Assembly: GCF_040954645.1 (NCBI RefSeq)
Contig: NC_092808.1
Span: 79,588,389 to 79,652,388, forward strand
Reading direction: 5' to 3'
Source: Diabrotica undecimpunctata
Taxonomy: Eukaryota; Arthropoda; Insecta; Coleoptera; Chrysomelidae
DNA length: 64,000 bases
The position numbers and the translations under genes are program-made. The notes under the pieces are model-generated. The model had not been told where the DNA came from. It saw only the letters and a list, made by a program, of their open reading frames with translations, and did not search any database. Positions 1 to 12,945 of this stretch are shown here, one piece after another. Position 1 is the stretch's first letter, and every line of letters begins with the position of its first letter.

Positions 1-53
1 AATACAGATATAGTTCATAACTTACAACGTAAGTTATGAACTATATCTGTATT
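1..53. repeat. Perfect 25-bp inverted repeat (hairpin)
   Basis: Arms 1-25 and 29-53 are exact reverse complements separated by 3 nt (aac). The left arm touches the window edge, so it may be longer. It lies just upstream of the hammerhead unit at 82-135 and may be part of that insertion or its flank; this is not decidable here. Confidence 0.9.
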
Positions 54-81
54 TCTTATAAACTCAATGTCATTTGTTATA

Positions 82-135
82 TTTTAGAGAACTGATGAAG
101 CTTTAGAAATATAGAGCGAAACGTCTTCAATAAAC
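82..135 (+). ncRNA. Hammerhead ribozyme motif, copy H1
   Basis: Core CTGATGA is at 92-98. Stem II is GCTTTA/TAGAGC (100-117, one G-U pair) with a short loop, followed by GAAACGTC at 118-125. The predicted cleavage site follows C125. Stem I pairs GAA (89-91) with TTC (126-128) and, after a small internal loop, ATTT with AAA-rich sequence. Stem III is only the self-complementary ACGT, so it could close between two ribozymes in a dimer, as proposed for Penelope-like-element hammerheads. Downstream sequence to the (AT)n array (126-247) matches copy H4 at 51.4-51.5 kb, including the 13-mer ATTGACGGTCGTA at 226-238. Cleavage activity is inferred, not shown. Confidence 0.75.
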
Positions 136-244
136 TTATGAAGTAGTTGACTTCTTTTTTTATTTGCCAACCTGAATGACCGATTAAACCTCTGAATTCA
201 CTAGTTGAATACTTTAGAAATATAAATTGACGGTCGTAGTCTTT

Positions 245-2236
<1,992 letters not shown>

Positions 2237-2403
2237 TTAAAAATCTTTCAAATGAAATAAAATATGAGGTGAAAGAAAATTTTGTATTCTATTAATATTA
2301 TTAATATATACAATCCTTACTTTTACCCTTCTATCACTCACCACTATTTTAAATAGCCATATTAGTGTCACCGAGTTCGAGCAGAATAATATTATATGTT
2401 TAT

Positions 2404-2406
<3 letters not shown>

Positions 2407-2467
<61 letters not shown>
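2407..2467. repeat. (AT)n array
   Basis: About 60 bp of AT dinucleotides directly before the left 14-mer that flanks the LINE insert. No hammerhead core was found within 200 bp on either side. Confidence 0.97.
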
Positions 2468-2469
<2 letters not shown>

Positions 2470-2722
2470 CGGTATTTATGCGTTCTCTTTTCTTCTCTGT
2501 CTTTGTCTTCGGTTGAGTTTCGAAGCCGGGTTTGTTGAACTCCAAGCAGAAGTGCCCCCCCCCGTATCCGATGGGGCTCCCTCCTTCGGAGGTGTGGATT
2601 GCCGCCCGGGGATTATTTTAAAATTTTTCATTTCTGCCAATTGTTCGTTAGCCCTTGGATTTTTTTAAGTGTGCTAGGTTGCTAACGCCTAACGCCACAA
2701 CCCCCTTTTGGAGGACCTATTG

Positions 2723-2759
2723 TTCAGCCGCCCACTCTGGGTCAGAGTGGGCGGCTGAA
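2723..2759. repeat. Perfect 17-bp GC-rich hairpin at the LINE junction
   Basis: Arms 2723-2739 and 2743-2759 are exact reverse complements around GGT. It marks the switch from non-coding 5' sequence to the RT reading frame, which becomes open from 2762. A fold-back junction formed during an aborted reverse transcription or repair event is one reading. Confidence 0.9.
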
Positions 2760-2761
2760 GA

Positions 2762-4521
2762 AAGCTGAAGAAAAGAGTAACAAATGAAAAGAACGAACGA
2801 TGGGAACAAGCATGCACAGAGATAGAACGACATATCGGAGGAACGAGAAATTCAGAATCATGGCGAATATTAAAAGCATTTCAACGAAATAAGACAGAGA
2901 AAACCCAGATCGGAAAAATTAGTGAAAACGAGTGGCAAGAATACTACGTAGAACTACTTACAGAAAACCGTCCCCAATTTTAGGAAGAGAATATAGAACA
3001 TGCAGGAAATGGGGCATACGACCAGATAGAAATAAGCCTGGCAGAAGTTAAGAGAGCAATCAAGACATTGAAGAACAAAAAAGCCAAAGGACCCGGAGGA
3101 ATACCAAACGAACTAATTAAAAACGGAACGGAAAAGTTATTCCGCATGCTACATAGAATGTTCGAAAGAGGACTAAATGGAGAAGAAATACCTGCGGAAT
3201 GGACACAAGCATACATCACATCCATACATAAGAAAGGAAACAGGAAAAAATGTGAAAACTATAGAGGAATTAGTATAATATCGTCGGTAGGTAGACTTTA
3301 CGGGAAAATTATTAAAGAAAAACTAGAAACTGAAATAATAGGAAAAATTGGAGAAGAGCAAGCAGGTTTCACAGTAGGAAAATCATGCCTAGATCATACG
3401 TACACATTAGAACAACTGATAGAGAAGAAAATGGCAAAAGGTAGACCGGTCCATCTGGCCTTTGTTGATCTAAAGAAAGCATATGACTCAATACCTAGAG
3501 TCAAATTATGGGAAGCAATGAATGATCTCGGAATCCGACAAACACTAATAAAAGCAGTTAAAGCACTATACAAAGAAAACAAAGTAGCTATTAAATGTGG
3601 AAATAAAGCCTACAATCCATTTAAGACGACAAAAGGACTTCTACAAGGCTGTGCTACGTCCCCTACTCTGTTTAAAATATTCTTGGAAAAGACACTCAAA
3701 CTATGGAGGAGAAAGTGCGAAGGAATGGGCATACCAGTAAGAGACGAATACCTATACACCTTAATTTTTGCCGACGATCAAGTAGTCATCGCACAAGATG
3801 AAGAAGATCTCAGCTTTATGCTCAGAAAACTAGAAGAAGAATATAAAAACAACGGAATGGAAATAAACTTAGAGAAAACCGAATACCTAACAACAGAAAA
3901 CAAGGATATGAGAAACCTAGAGATAGACGAGGGAAGACAAATAAATGGAACAGATAAATTCAAGTATTTAGGAACCATAATATCGAACCAGGGAACAACA
4001 GAAGAAGATATAAACAACAGACTGAGACAAACAAGAAACTGTATAAGACAACTAAACTCAGTGTTGTGGGATAAAAACATTACGATAAAGACAAAAAAGA
4101 GAATATATAACACCCTGACAAGAAGTATACATATGGGTCCGAAAACTGGACAATAAACAAGAGAAATAGAGGTAGAATAAGAGCAGTAGAAATGGAGTTC
4201 CTGAGGAGAAGCTGTAGACTTACAAAAAGAGACAGAATTGAAAACGCAGAGATTAAGCGGAGAATGGGAGTGCAATCAGACATAATCGACTATATAGAGG
4301 AGAAGAGACTATCCTGGTACGGCCACGTCAGAAGAGCGGACAGAGGACGCTGGATAAACAAAATCACAGAATGGAGCCCGATTGGAAGAAGAAAGAGAGG
4401 AAGACCCCGAAGGTCATTCAGAGATGAAATCGACGAGGCTATGGAGAAAAGAACCCTGCGAGATGGAGACTGGAATGACAGGGAAAATTGGAGAAAACGG
4501 TTGAGTGAAGAAAGACAGTGA
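2762..4521 (+). pseudogene. LINE reverse transcriptase (RTE-like), frameshifted
   Basis: This encodes the RT and C-terminal part of a non-LTR retrotransposon ORF2, which would copy element RNA at a nicked target. The frame is open from 2762 to an in-frame TAG at 2981, then open again to 4156. Visible motifs are KKAKGPGGIPNELIK (finger region), HKKGNRKKCENYRGIS, EEQAGFTVGKSCLDH, LAFVDLKKAYDS, LLQGCATSPTLF and the catalytic LIFADDQVV box. A frameshift near 4126 moves the rest into the 4192-4521 frame, which holds the C-terminal WYGHVRRAD and GRRKRGRPRRSF signatures. No APE endonuclease is present. A second copy of the same family lies on the minus strand at 31476-32696. One stop and one frameshift make it non-functional as it stands. 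Confidence 0.9.
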
Positions 4522-4562
4522 AAACTGTGGAAATCCTTAGTAGTAGTAGTATTTATGCGTTC

Positions 4563-4800
4563 GACGCCCTTCCGGTAGGGATCTATGGAGGAGTATCACC
4601 TAGCCGCAAGCCCTTATCTCTTGCCGTACTGCTCCGCCATAGTCCGATCAGATACCAGCATATTCTAGACTAAGCCGCAGATTCATTTTAGAATTTTAAA
4701 CTGCTGCGTTAGCCTTTTTGTTTTCTGTACACCGAGCCGGGGATTGAACTGACATCTCTCGCATTGAAGCGAAGGAGAAGCCAGCCGCGATATTCGATAT
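4563..4800 (-). repeat. Putative tRNA-derived SINE
   Basis: Read on the minus strand, the head resembles a tRNA gene. A B-box-like AGTTCAATCCCC is encoded at about 4737-4752, and an anticodon-arm-like hairpin TCGC/GCGA occupies 4759-4772. The rest is a non-coding body running down to the 14-mer at 4549-4562. No poly-A or other tail is clear. A diverged body segment at 2610-2660 may be the same family. Only the head features support the call. Confidence 0.35.
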
Positions 4801-4924
4801 GCTTGATGTAAACATTTTATGTTTACGACCTTTACTTTTATCATTAACCACTATGTTCTAATAGCTACATTAGTAACCTAATCATTTTAATACTGGTCAA
4901 AATCTAATCAATTAATACTATAAT

Positions 4925-5650
4925 CTTCTTTAAGTGCCATCTCCGCGACGAAGGTTGGCAATCATCATGGCTATTCTGACCTTCGAGGCAGCTGCTCTGA
5001 ACAATTGCCTTGAGCTGCAACCAAACCACTCTCTCAGGAACGCGTTCTTCAACCAGGAAACGCGTCTTCTTCCTACGCTTGTCCTACCCTTTACTTTTCC
5101 TTGAATTATGAGTCTCAAGATGTTGTATCTTTTGCCTCTCATCACATGTCCGAGATATTGTAATTTCCTTTCTTTTATTGTATTTTTCATTTCTCTCTCT
5201 CTGCCTATTCTCCTTAACACTTCTGTATTCGTGATTCTATCTACCCATGGAATCCTTAACAATCTTCTAAATGTCCACATTTTAAACGCGTTTTAAGTCG
5301 ATTTATTGTATTCCGGTTTAATGTCCATGATTCAGCTCGATAGCAAAGTACACTGTGTACATAGCATTTTATTGGCCTTATTATGAGGGCCAATGTCAAA
5401 TCTTTGCTGCATAAAATCTTTTTCATTTTCACGAAGTTGGCACCTGCTTTTTCAATTTTGACTCTTATTTCTGCAGTATAATCGTTATTTTCTGTGATTA
5501 GCATTCCCAAGTAAGTATGTTTTTTTACTCTCTCAATCTGCTGGACGCTTATTGTTAATATTTCGTTTGTATTGTTGTTCTTGCTAATTTTTATGAATTT
5601 GGTTTTTTTGATGTTAAGAGAGAGTCGGTATTCTAATACTATATTATAGA
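4925..5650 (-). pseudogene. LINE ORF2 C-terminal fragment (RTE-like)
   Basis: Two overlapping minus-strand frames (5510-5256 and 5280-4930) form one LINE tail. They start after the RT palm, with a THYLGMLI-type motif reached from about 5650, and end with RRLLRIPWVDRITN, LQYLGHVMRG and GRRRVSWLKN. These are typical of the region after the RT domain in insect RTE-like ORF2. The frame changes near 5265. The 5' part of the element, including endonuclease and RT palm, is missing, as expected for 5' truncation. No target duplication was identified. Confidence 0.85.
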
Positions 5651-6559
5651 TCAGTTATTTATGCCAGCCGTCCACCAGTGTCACTTCTCACCCAATAGAT
5701 CGCCAACGTTCGTTAGAAGAAGGCACAATACGAAGAACAAAAAGAACGAAGTATGAGGATGAGAATAAAGCTGGTCTCCTCTCTGTCATACATTAAGCTC
5801 TTTCTCACTCCGAAAACTCTACAAAGTTTTCGGCCATTATTATTTTCTTTGCGTTTCTGTGCGTTTGACTTTTGCAATTAGAATAAACAAATCACAAAAC
5901 CAACCGTTAGAAGTTTCCTGAATTACATTAGAGTTTTCATGTTTCGCGCATGGACAATTATTGGCGCACGAGAATACCGTCAACGTGGTACATTCATTCA
6001 ATTTAAAAAAATTAAAATATTGTTTGTCAGAAATTATTAAAATGATTCAATTTTTTTTATACATAATATGTTTGAGTTTTGTTTTGTATTAATTTTTTAG
6101 ACACATTAATTATTAATCTAAGGCTGTGCGAAGTTTGCTAAGTCAGCAAGTGTTAGATAAAATTCAAACAAAAAGATAATATATAAAAAGAGCAGAAATC
6201 AAAGATATATTGTAGAAAGACAAGATATGTGACTTATTTTCTGATAGAAAAAATAATAGCAGTAGCCATAATTGCAGAAAAAAATAGGCAACATAAACGT
6301 CTATAAAAAAACAATGTCCTTGAAATACCCATTAAAATACATCTTCTTAGGATACTCTTAAGTATATTCAGACAAATGATTGATTTTTGAAAGTTAAACT
6401 AATTCTTAAAGTTAGAACTTAAAAAGTTAGAAAGTCTAAAAACCACTAGCAGAATCTGTCAGTTCGGATTTTATAAAAATGATAACATCTAAAGTAGATA
6501 ATGTGATATCGAGTCAGAATATATAAAAAAATAGTCCTTTCAAAATATCGAGGCGTCAT
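5651..6559. other. Unassigned AT-rich DNA with a 9-bp hairpin
   Basis: No coding signal. A CCGAAAACT/AGTTTTCGG hairpin (5810-5833) with a 6-nt loop is the only structure noted. Confidence 0.5.
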
Positions 6560-6960
6560 CCTCTCCACTGTACAAGGACTTATTTTTGGTAGCTGTCTGT
6601 TATATATTCGTAATGCAGTGACAGGACTTATACTTCATTTATTTATGTTACCCATTCAACAATTCTGTTATTCTATACTAGCTTGCTATGGTCCAGTTAA
6701 GTGATATCAAATGTTTATAGAATCATTTGGTAGTCTCCAGACAGTGTTTGCCGCCTACGACCTAGTGCCTCACAATCATGCAAAATATGATTGAGTGCTT
6801 CAGGCATTCTGTTATAGAGTATGCAGCCTAAATTTTCATAAAACAGTCCTATTTCTTGAAAGTGTCTCTGGACTAGCGCATTCCGAGTTTAATTTTCCAG
6901 TGGGAGTTATGTTGTATTTTATTACGCTAGTCTAGAATATACCCCAGAGCTTCTATCAGC
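6560..6960 (-). pseudogene. LINE C-terminal zinc-knuckle remnant
   Basis: The minus strand at 6845-6730 reads as a C-x(n)-H-x4-C pattern (GC...PEALNHILHDCEAL.RRR). This matches the zinc-binding tail that follows RNase H in Jockey/I/R1-type LINEs. Flanking frames contain stops on both sides. The fragment is short and decayed, so the clade cannot be set. Confidence 0.5.
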
Positions 6961-6969
6961 ACACATAGG

Positions 6970-8945
6970 CGCTTTACTACTTAAGTTCGAAAGTTCATAT
7001 ATTAATTTTGCTTGCTCAATAAATTATTACATAAACATATGCCTGGAATAAAGAGGTAAATGTTTCTAGTGGAATATATGTGTTTACAGTTCGACTACTG
7101 CTGTATATTTCACACCTCTAGTGAGCAGATGTTCATATGAAAAGAAAATTCGAACTGTATCTAGGTACTGTATGGTCTAAGATCATTATTAACATGATGT
7201 TCCTAATTTCAATTGTAATGTTGGTCTTTTCCAGTCTGTTTATTTTAGCAGTCGCATAGTGACTATGAATGTGGCGGTTGTTCCAAAGATTCTAGTACTC
7301 TTTTTGCGATGTCTTTCAACTTATCTATGCCTATTCTAGGTTGCAAATTCATATTTGATAATTTTTCAACTGAATCCTTTCGGGTTGGTGATTTCGTTTG
7401 TTTATTCCTTACCTCTGCTTTTCGTTTGGCTACTGATATATTCATATTATCGGGACATGTTATATGTTATACAGCTGGTGGCAAACATTTCTTTAACATT
7501 TTTAAGAAAAATTAAACTACGTCCAATATTTTTAACCTTAAGAACCTTACAGCATAAAGTATCTTATCAAAAAAATATATAACAAGAAAGTAGGAAAAAG
7601 TATATGATAAGTCAAGACAGTGACATTTTTCGCCAAAAAAGAAAGGGTTAGTTAAAAAGATCCTTGTTTTAGGCTTATTTAAAGCAACTTCAAGGACTGG
7701 AATGCGACCGTAATGCATAAGAAAAACTAATTTTGTAAATAAACGATTGTTAAAACGATAATAGTTCAGGAAAGGAAATTAACGATTTTTGTTTTCGTTT
7801 TGTTTTTGGAAGTTTGGTCACTTTTTGTGATTTTCATTGTTTTTCAGAGTAACTGTTTGGAGGTTAAGTCATCAAATAATATTCGAATATACAAAAAGAG
7901 AAACGTATCCTTTCAATTTTAATAGCTGTGACTGTAGCCACAACTAGTACGGGTGTCGTTGTGCGATGAGATTGAAAACTAAAGAACATCAATATCTGCC
8001 TGTCGTTCATTATTGACTGTTACTTATCTAGAGAGTTTTCGAGGACATCATATTATTTATCAGGAAAATCAGAACAAATGGAAGTCAGTAATAAAGAGGG
8101 TAGAAATGGCAGTTTGCATCCTGGGGGAAAAGTTCCTATTGGCAAAATATCGAACAACATCCATAATATAAATAAAAGATTTTTTCCAAAAAAACTGATA
8201 CGTGATGGTACAGTTATTATATGTATTCCAAGACAAATGCATACCTAAAGTACTAACAGACTCGTACCAACTTAACTCCAGTAATACTAAATATAACATA
8301 TTTTATTTTAGATAAAACACTCGTATAATCTGAAAAAACTAAAATTGACGAGAACAGTATTCAATTGAATGAACCTCAAAGACTCCAAGAGTTAGAAATA
8401 TAATTGTATCTTCAAGACATGATAATATTCGCTCTTCATTTCCACGAATCGTCCTGTTTACACAAAGTAGTTAATTTCATTAAAAATATTTTATAATACC
8501 TTATTTCACCAAACCTTTCCTTATTTTTGGTCTCAGGCATCCATAATTCCTACCGTCAAGCATAATAAATCAAAAGTTTAAACTTGTTCCGATCAATATC
8601 AGTTACACAATGTAGTTTTTAACTTCTAGAAAAAGCCTTACAAAAAATACGAATAAAGTTAGAGACTTATCGACTGTCGACATAATATCTGTAAGATCAG
8701 ATAATCTAGTAGAACACAGTCTAACCTAGTTAAATATAGTCTAACACTGAACTCAGCTATACATAAATCCTGTATAATCAAAAATTTATTGCCATACTTT
8801 TCAGCAAAAAAAGCTGTTGATACACCTTGGAATCGCCTTATACATAAAAATACTTAAGATTGGAATGCTCAAAGACATAACCTCTTGACCTTTCGAGCCA
8901 AGTAATAATACATAACATAGTAAAGATACTCTACTTCTTTTTTTT
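6970..8945. other. Unassigned DNA
   Basis: Only short ORFs (60-76 codons) with no recognisable motif. No repeats or terminal inverted repeats found by eye. Confidence 0.5.
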
Positions 8946-8949
8946 CTTT

Positions 8950-9905
8950 TTTTTTATATAAACATGACTCTGTCTGTTTTTCGATGTGAATCGAGTAAGT
9001 TGTCGTTCTATGGTTGTCGTGGTCTTTCTTCTAATCATATTTCTATTGGAAAACAGTCTTTTGTCTTTACTACTCTATTTGTTATATTCTCTACCTTGGA
9101 TCTACGTCGTATATCTGTAGTTCTTGCTCTGTCCTATAGTGTTTTACCATAAATTTTTCGTGTTTTCGTCTCTGCTGTTTCTATTATTATTTTGTCATCA
9201 CTGTGTCGTGTCGTGTTTGTGTTGCGTATGTCAATATTGGTATGTTTACTGTTTTAAAATTCTGCCTTTTATTTCTTTTCTGATATTTTTATTTCTCCAG
9301 ATTGTTTCATTCAGGCAAACTGCGGCTCTGTTTGCTCTATTCACTTGATCCTACACTTCTACTTCGAGCTTTCCGTAGATAGATAATGTGTTGCCTGGAT
9401 ATTTCAATTCCATTACTTGTTCTATTATCTGACCTTCTTTGGGGAAATTAACATGTTAAATTTTCTGGCGGTCATATTAAATTGTTGGAGCATAAGTTGT
9501 AAATCTTCTTTACTTTTTTGAGAGAGTATTCCGTCGCATGCGTAGCAGAATATTTAAAGTTGTTTTTCTCCTATTTGGTATCCTTTTTAAGTCCTTACTT
9601 TTTTTATTATTTCATCCATAATAAGGTTGGACATTAGAGGACTCAGAAAATCTCCCTATCTTATATCATAGCCAGCTTCAACAGGGCCAGTTAGTTCTTC
9701 TTCTACTTCTACTTTTATTGTGTCGGTTTGGTAGATATTTTTAATTGTTTTGATTATTTCTAAGTGTTTCCTTGCGTAAAATAAGTAAATAACGTTCTTT
9801 AATTTAACTCAGTCAAATTCCTTCTTAAGGTCCATGACATATAGATATGCCGGTTTATTGTATTCTAATGATTTCTCAGCATAGATACCTATGCACCCAT
9901 ATTTT
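8950..9905 (-). pseudogene. Decayed RTE-like LINE, RT palm to 3' end
   Basis: Reading minus from about 9900, fragments in changing frames match a LINE RT: a core like YLYVMDLKKEFD, then DIRQGDFLSPLMSNLIMDEII, then ILCYA.D in the catalytic region (about 9560), then KFNM.IS. C-terminal pieces follow down to about 8960, where MTKTL-like and IRRRCKVEN-like sequence is recognisable. The strand ends in an A-rich run (8938-8960) that fits a 3' tail. Many stops and shifts show an old copy. Confidence 0.7.
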
Positions 9906-10214
9906 ACACCTCGTACAACAAAACTACCACTATACTACTAACTAATCGATACCTCTTTTCTAATCAATCTACACATTACTTTGTCACCCACGAAGTCTAC
10001 CATGGTCTAATATTAAAATACATACCACATATTCCATAAATTTTTCAAACCCCTTAATATACGCTAAAACGCTGCACCTATGTATATTTTCAAGAATTTC
10101 CAGTTTCCATACGATATGCTGAAAAATTCTGTATGCATAATAGAGAACTTACAACAGAGTCCATCCATATATTTTTCACTTTTATATTATAGATGGAAAA
10201 GTTCTTCGCATAGA

Positions 10215-10445
10215 ATATTATAATCTTCTTCTTCTACTTGCGTGACCATTATCGATTTTGGATATTATGTCGACTACCTTTTTCGCTATCGTGACTTTAT
10301 TAACAACAACTATAAATCTTGATGTTATAGTTTTTACATACCATTGTCTTAGATTTTTTAGACACGATGTTCTTCTTTTATTTCATGTCTTTCTCGCTCA
10401 TATTTTTCAGGGTATCTTAAAATGTGACCGATGTATTCCAGCTCG
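10215..10445 (-). pseudogene. LINE ORF2 3' tail (same type as 4925-5650)
   Basis: The minus strand reads LEYIGHILRYPEKYE, then, after a shift, KNLRQWY and VNKVTIAKKVV, and ends in a (GAA)n tail at 10212-10224. The order and motifs match the C-terminus of the LINE at 4925-5280. This is a 5'-truncated copy independent of 8950-9905, because its C-terminus lies upstream of that copy's RT. Confidence 0.7.
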
Positions 10446-10476
10446 CTATTATATTAACCAGTTATGTTATATATAC

Positions 10477-10594
<118 letters not shown>

Positions 10595-10834
10595 CCCATA
10601 ATACTGGAAAGTTAAAACTAAAAGGTATAAATAAATATGTAACTTGGGTTATATATGCTGAGCTAACCTATGCACAGCGGGAAAAACAGATTATAAAATA
10701 TGATAGAAACGTAAAATAAAATAGAATTGGCAGCTAAAGAAAAAGTTGTATATGCTTCGTAATTCAGTTTATTCAAATTTATTATAATACTTAGATTTGT
10801 AATATTGTTCTGATGCTATTTTCTTGTGGCATTT

Positions 10835-11077
10835 TAAATTAGATACTATTTTATTGGAAATAAGCTACAATTGAATGTTAAACTAAGTTTATCGACGTTT
10901 CAATTTCAACTTCAAAAATCTGGCACAAAAGACAAACAATAATAAATCAAACAAGATTTTTTTAATTTATTAATGTTTGTATTTTGAGAACAATTTCCGA
11001 AGTGGAAATTCAAACGCCTATAAACTTATTTTAACCTTAATTTGTGACTTATTTCCAATAAAATAGTATCTAATTTA
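10835..11077. mobile_element. 243-bp inverted-repeat element with hammerhead-like arms
   Basis: The outer sequence TAAATTAGATACTATTTTAT at 10835 is mirrored by its reverse complement ending at 11077. Similarity continues inward about 80-90 bp with scattered mismatches. Each arm, read toward the outside, contains a segment of the form stem(ATTTCC/GGAAAT)-GAAAC-G-C/T. The left arm gives GAAACGTCGATAAAC on the minus strand, near the GAAACGTC of hammerheads H1 and H4. The CUGANGA box is degenerate in both arms. The element may be two hammerhead-type tails joined head to head, or a simple MITE. Confidence 0.6.
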
Positions 11078-11079
11078 GA

Positions 11080-12095
11080 CTTATAAAAGTAAGACTAAAT
11101 ACACTAAAATGTAAAAAGTAATATTACTGAACCAACTTTAAAAATAGGCAAACATAATTTATGGAATTTCTTTTATAGTGAGTCATATATATATATTCAG
11201 TAAGCTTCACACATAATTAATTCCTAATAGCACACTGTGGTCTGCCGTTTAAAACAAAAGTTTTTTTTTGTCATGTGTCAAATTGGTAGCGTGATATTGA
11301 AGAGAACCACAGTTGACGATTAATATTCGGAACTCACGTAAGCCGTTACCCAAATGAAAATTATGAGTTATTTTAACGACTTAGATTATCGCTTGAAGTT
11401 GGGAATTTAATAAATTAATTGAACCCACGACTGCCACTCATTTTTAATGTGTCTTGATTAATTTAGGGGTGAAATCGAGCCTCACGATATCCGATCCTTC
11501 AATGGCGAAAGAAAACAATCGGGCCGGTAGGAGTTCCCCCATGACTGATTAATATACTTCACAAAAAAATGGAGAATGAGCGATTAGGGTCTAATGTTTG
11601 ATTTTAAGGATTTCTCTTATTTCAAGCTAAAAAGTTTACTTTTTTTACATGATACATCTGAATTTTTGATAAAAACCAAAACATGTAAAACCAACAAATT
11701 GTTGAATATTTACTTTATTCTCTACACAAGGTGCAGATTTAAAATCTTAAATATATATTTTTGTGTAATTAAAAAATATAAAAAAGCACAGCATAATAAA
11801 AATGTTAATATTTGACAGTGATCTGATCTGTTACATAAAATAAACCTTTTTTAAATTCGTTTTTTGCAATTGTAATAATATTAGTTCACATGTTATCCTG
11901 ACAGTGTTCCTAACATACTGCTCTACCGCACGCGTAACTGTTTCTATGTAATAATAAAAATATGTAGAATTCAATTTTATTGTATTATCTGTTATTACCT
12001 CTTTTATATTCATTTATATGTAATGCATACTTTTAAGTAAATTGTTAAGCATATCTTGTCCAAATTTAATACATCGTTTAGATAGTCAACATCAT
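11080..12095. other. Unassigned DNA
   Basis: Short AT-rich ORFs only. I see nothing I can name. Confidence 0.5.
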
Positions 12096-12099
12096 TATC

Positions 12100-12545
12100 A
12101 TTAGTAACCTGTATGAGTCCACTGCTGGACATAGATCTCCCTCACCTCTTTTCATCTGTCTCTGTTTTGTGCGGTTTGCAATCAGTTATTGCTAACACGC
12201 TTCAGGTCGTCAGTTCATCTAGTTAGTGGGCGTCCTCTGCTCCGTATTGCTTCTTGTCTTGATCTCCACTCGAAAATACGTTTTGTCCATCGATTGTTTG
12301 ATATTTTCGATGGAGTCTGGCGCTCCATAGTCCTCTGAGTCACGCGAATCTTATTAAATACCTTTTTGTGAGTGTTAATGTTTCCGCTCCTTAAGTGAGT
12401 ATAGGTAACACACATTGGTCAAAGATTTTCCTTTTGGGGCATATGGGTAGCTCCGACTTAAATACATGGTTTAATTTACCAAACGCTGCCCAAGATAATC
12501 CTATGCGACCTGGGAGCTCACATGTCTGGTTATCTTACCTAACTG
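12100..12545 (-). pseudogene. LINE ORF2 C-terminus, internally deleted
   Basis: Minus-strand frames read LSWAAFGKLNHVFKSELP, then KIRVTQRTMER, then NRWTKRIFEWR and RSRGRPLTR. They end at a conserved 3' segment, ATGTCCAGCAGTGGACTC, at about 12116-12133. These are landmarks of a common insect RTE-like ORF2 tail. The stretch normally found between the MER and NRWTKR motifs (the block holding WAGH) is missing, so there is an internal deletion near 12305-12330. It meets a second LINE tail on the opposite strand at about 12550. Confidence 0.75.
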
Positions 12546-12559
12546 AATTTCATGTTAGT

Positions 12560-12945
12560 GACCAGTGTAAGAGCAATAATAACATACGCTTCAGAAATAA
12601 GACCCGACACAGCCACAAAGCAAATGCTGTAGGAAACGACAAAAATGAGAGTACTGGGAAGAATTACAGGAAATATGCTAAGATATCGAAAGAGAAGTAA
12701 AGAAGGAAATGTAACGTACAGTGTATAAATGAATGGACACAAAATAAAAAAAATAAATAAAATAACCACATAAGCAAAATGGAGGAGACCCATGTCATCA
12801 AAATAGCAAGATATATGTCACCAATCGCCAGAAGAAATGTCAGACGACCGCGCAAAAGATAGAGTAACAACCTTCCATAGAGATATTAATCCGCCAATGA
12901 AAAATCAAAATTGCTTATAAAGAGGAATAAGAAGAAGAAGTACTT
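12560..12945 (+). pseudogene. LINE 3' tail (same family as 8950-9905)
   Basis: The plus strand reads VRAIITYASEIRPDTAT, then MRVLGRITGNMLR, and in a shifted frame ARYMSPIARRNVRRPRKR-type sequence near 12800-12860. It ends at a (GAA)n-like tail (12930-12943). Several shifts are present. It is tail to tail with, or inserted beside, the minus-strand LINE at 12100-12545. Confidence 0.65.

Larger units (their letters stand above)
2486..4548 (+). mobile_element. Internally deleted RTE-like LINE with candidate target duplication
   Basis: The 14-mer GTATTTATGCGTTC occurs at 2472-2485 and again at 4549-4562, directly after a (TAG)n tail at 4539-4548, which fits a target-site duplication. The 3' end (CGGTTGAG...AATCC.TA) matches the 3' end of the related minus-strand copy at 31.5 kb, so the 14-mer lies outside the element. 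The 5' part (2486-2722) is non-coding and GC-richer. It joins the RT frame at a perfect 17-bp hairpin (2723-2759). The endonuclease domain is absent. The alternative is that both 14-mers are ends of a SINE family, because parts of 2600-2660 resemble 4670-4720. Confidence 0.6.

Noticed and set aside
7263..8299. Short ORFs of 60-76 codons as genes
   Set aside because: No motif, biased AT-rich composition, overlapping on both strands.
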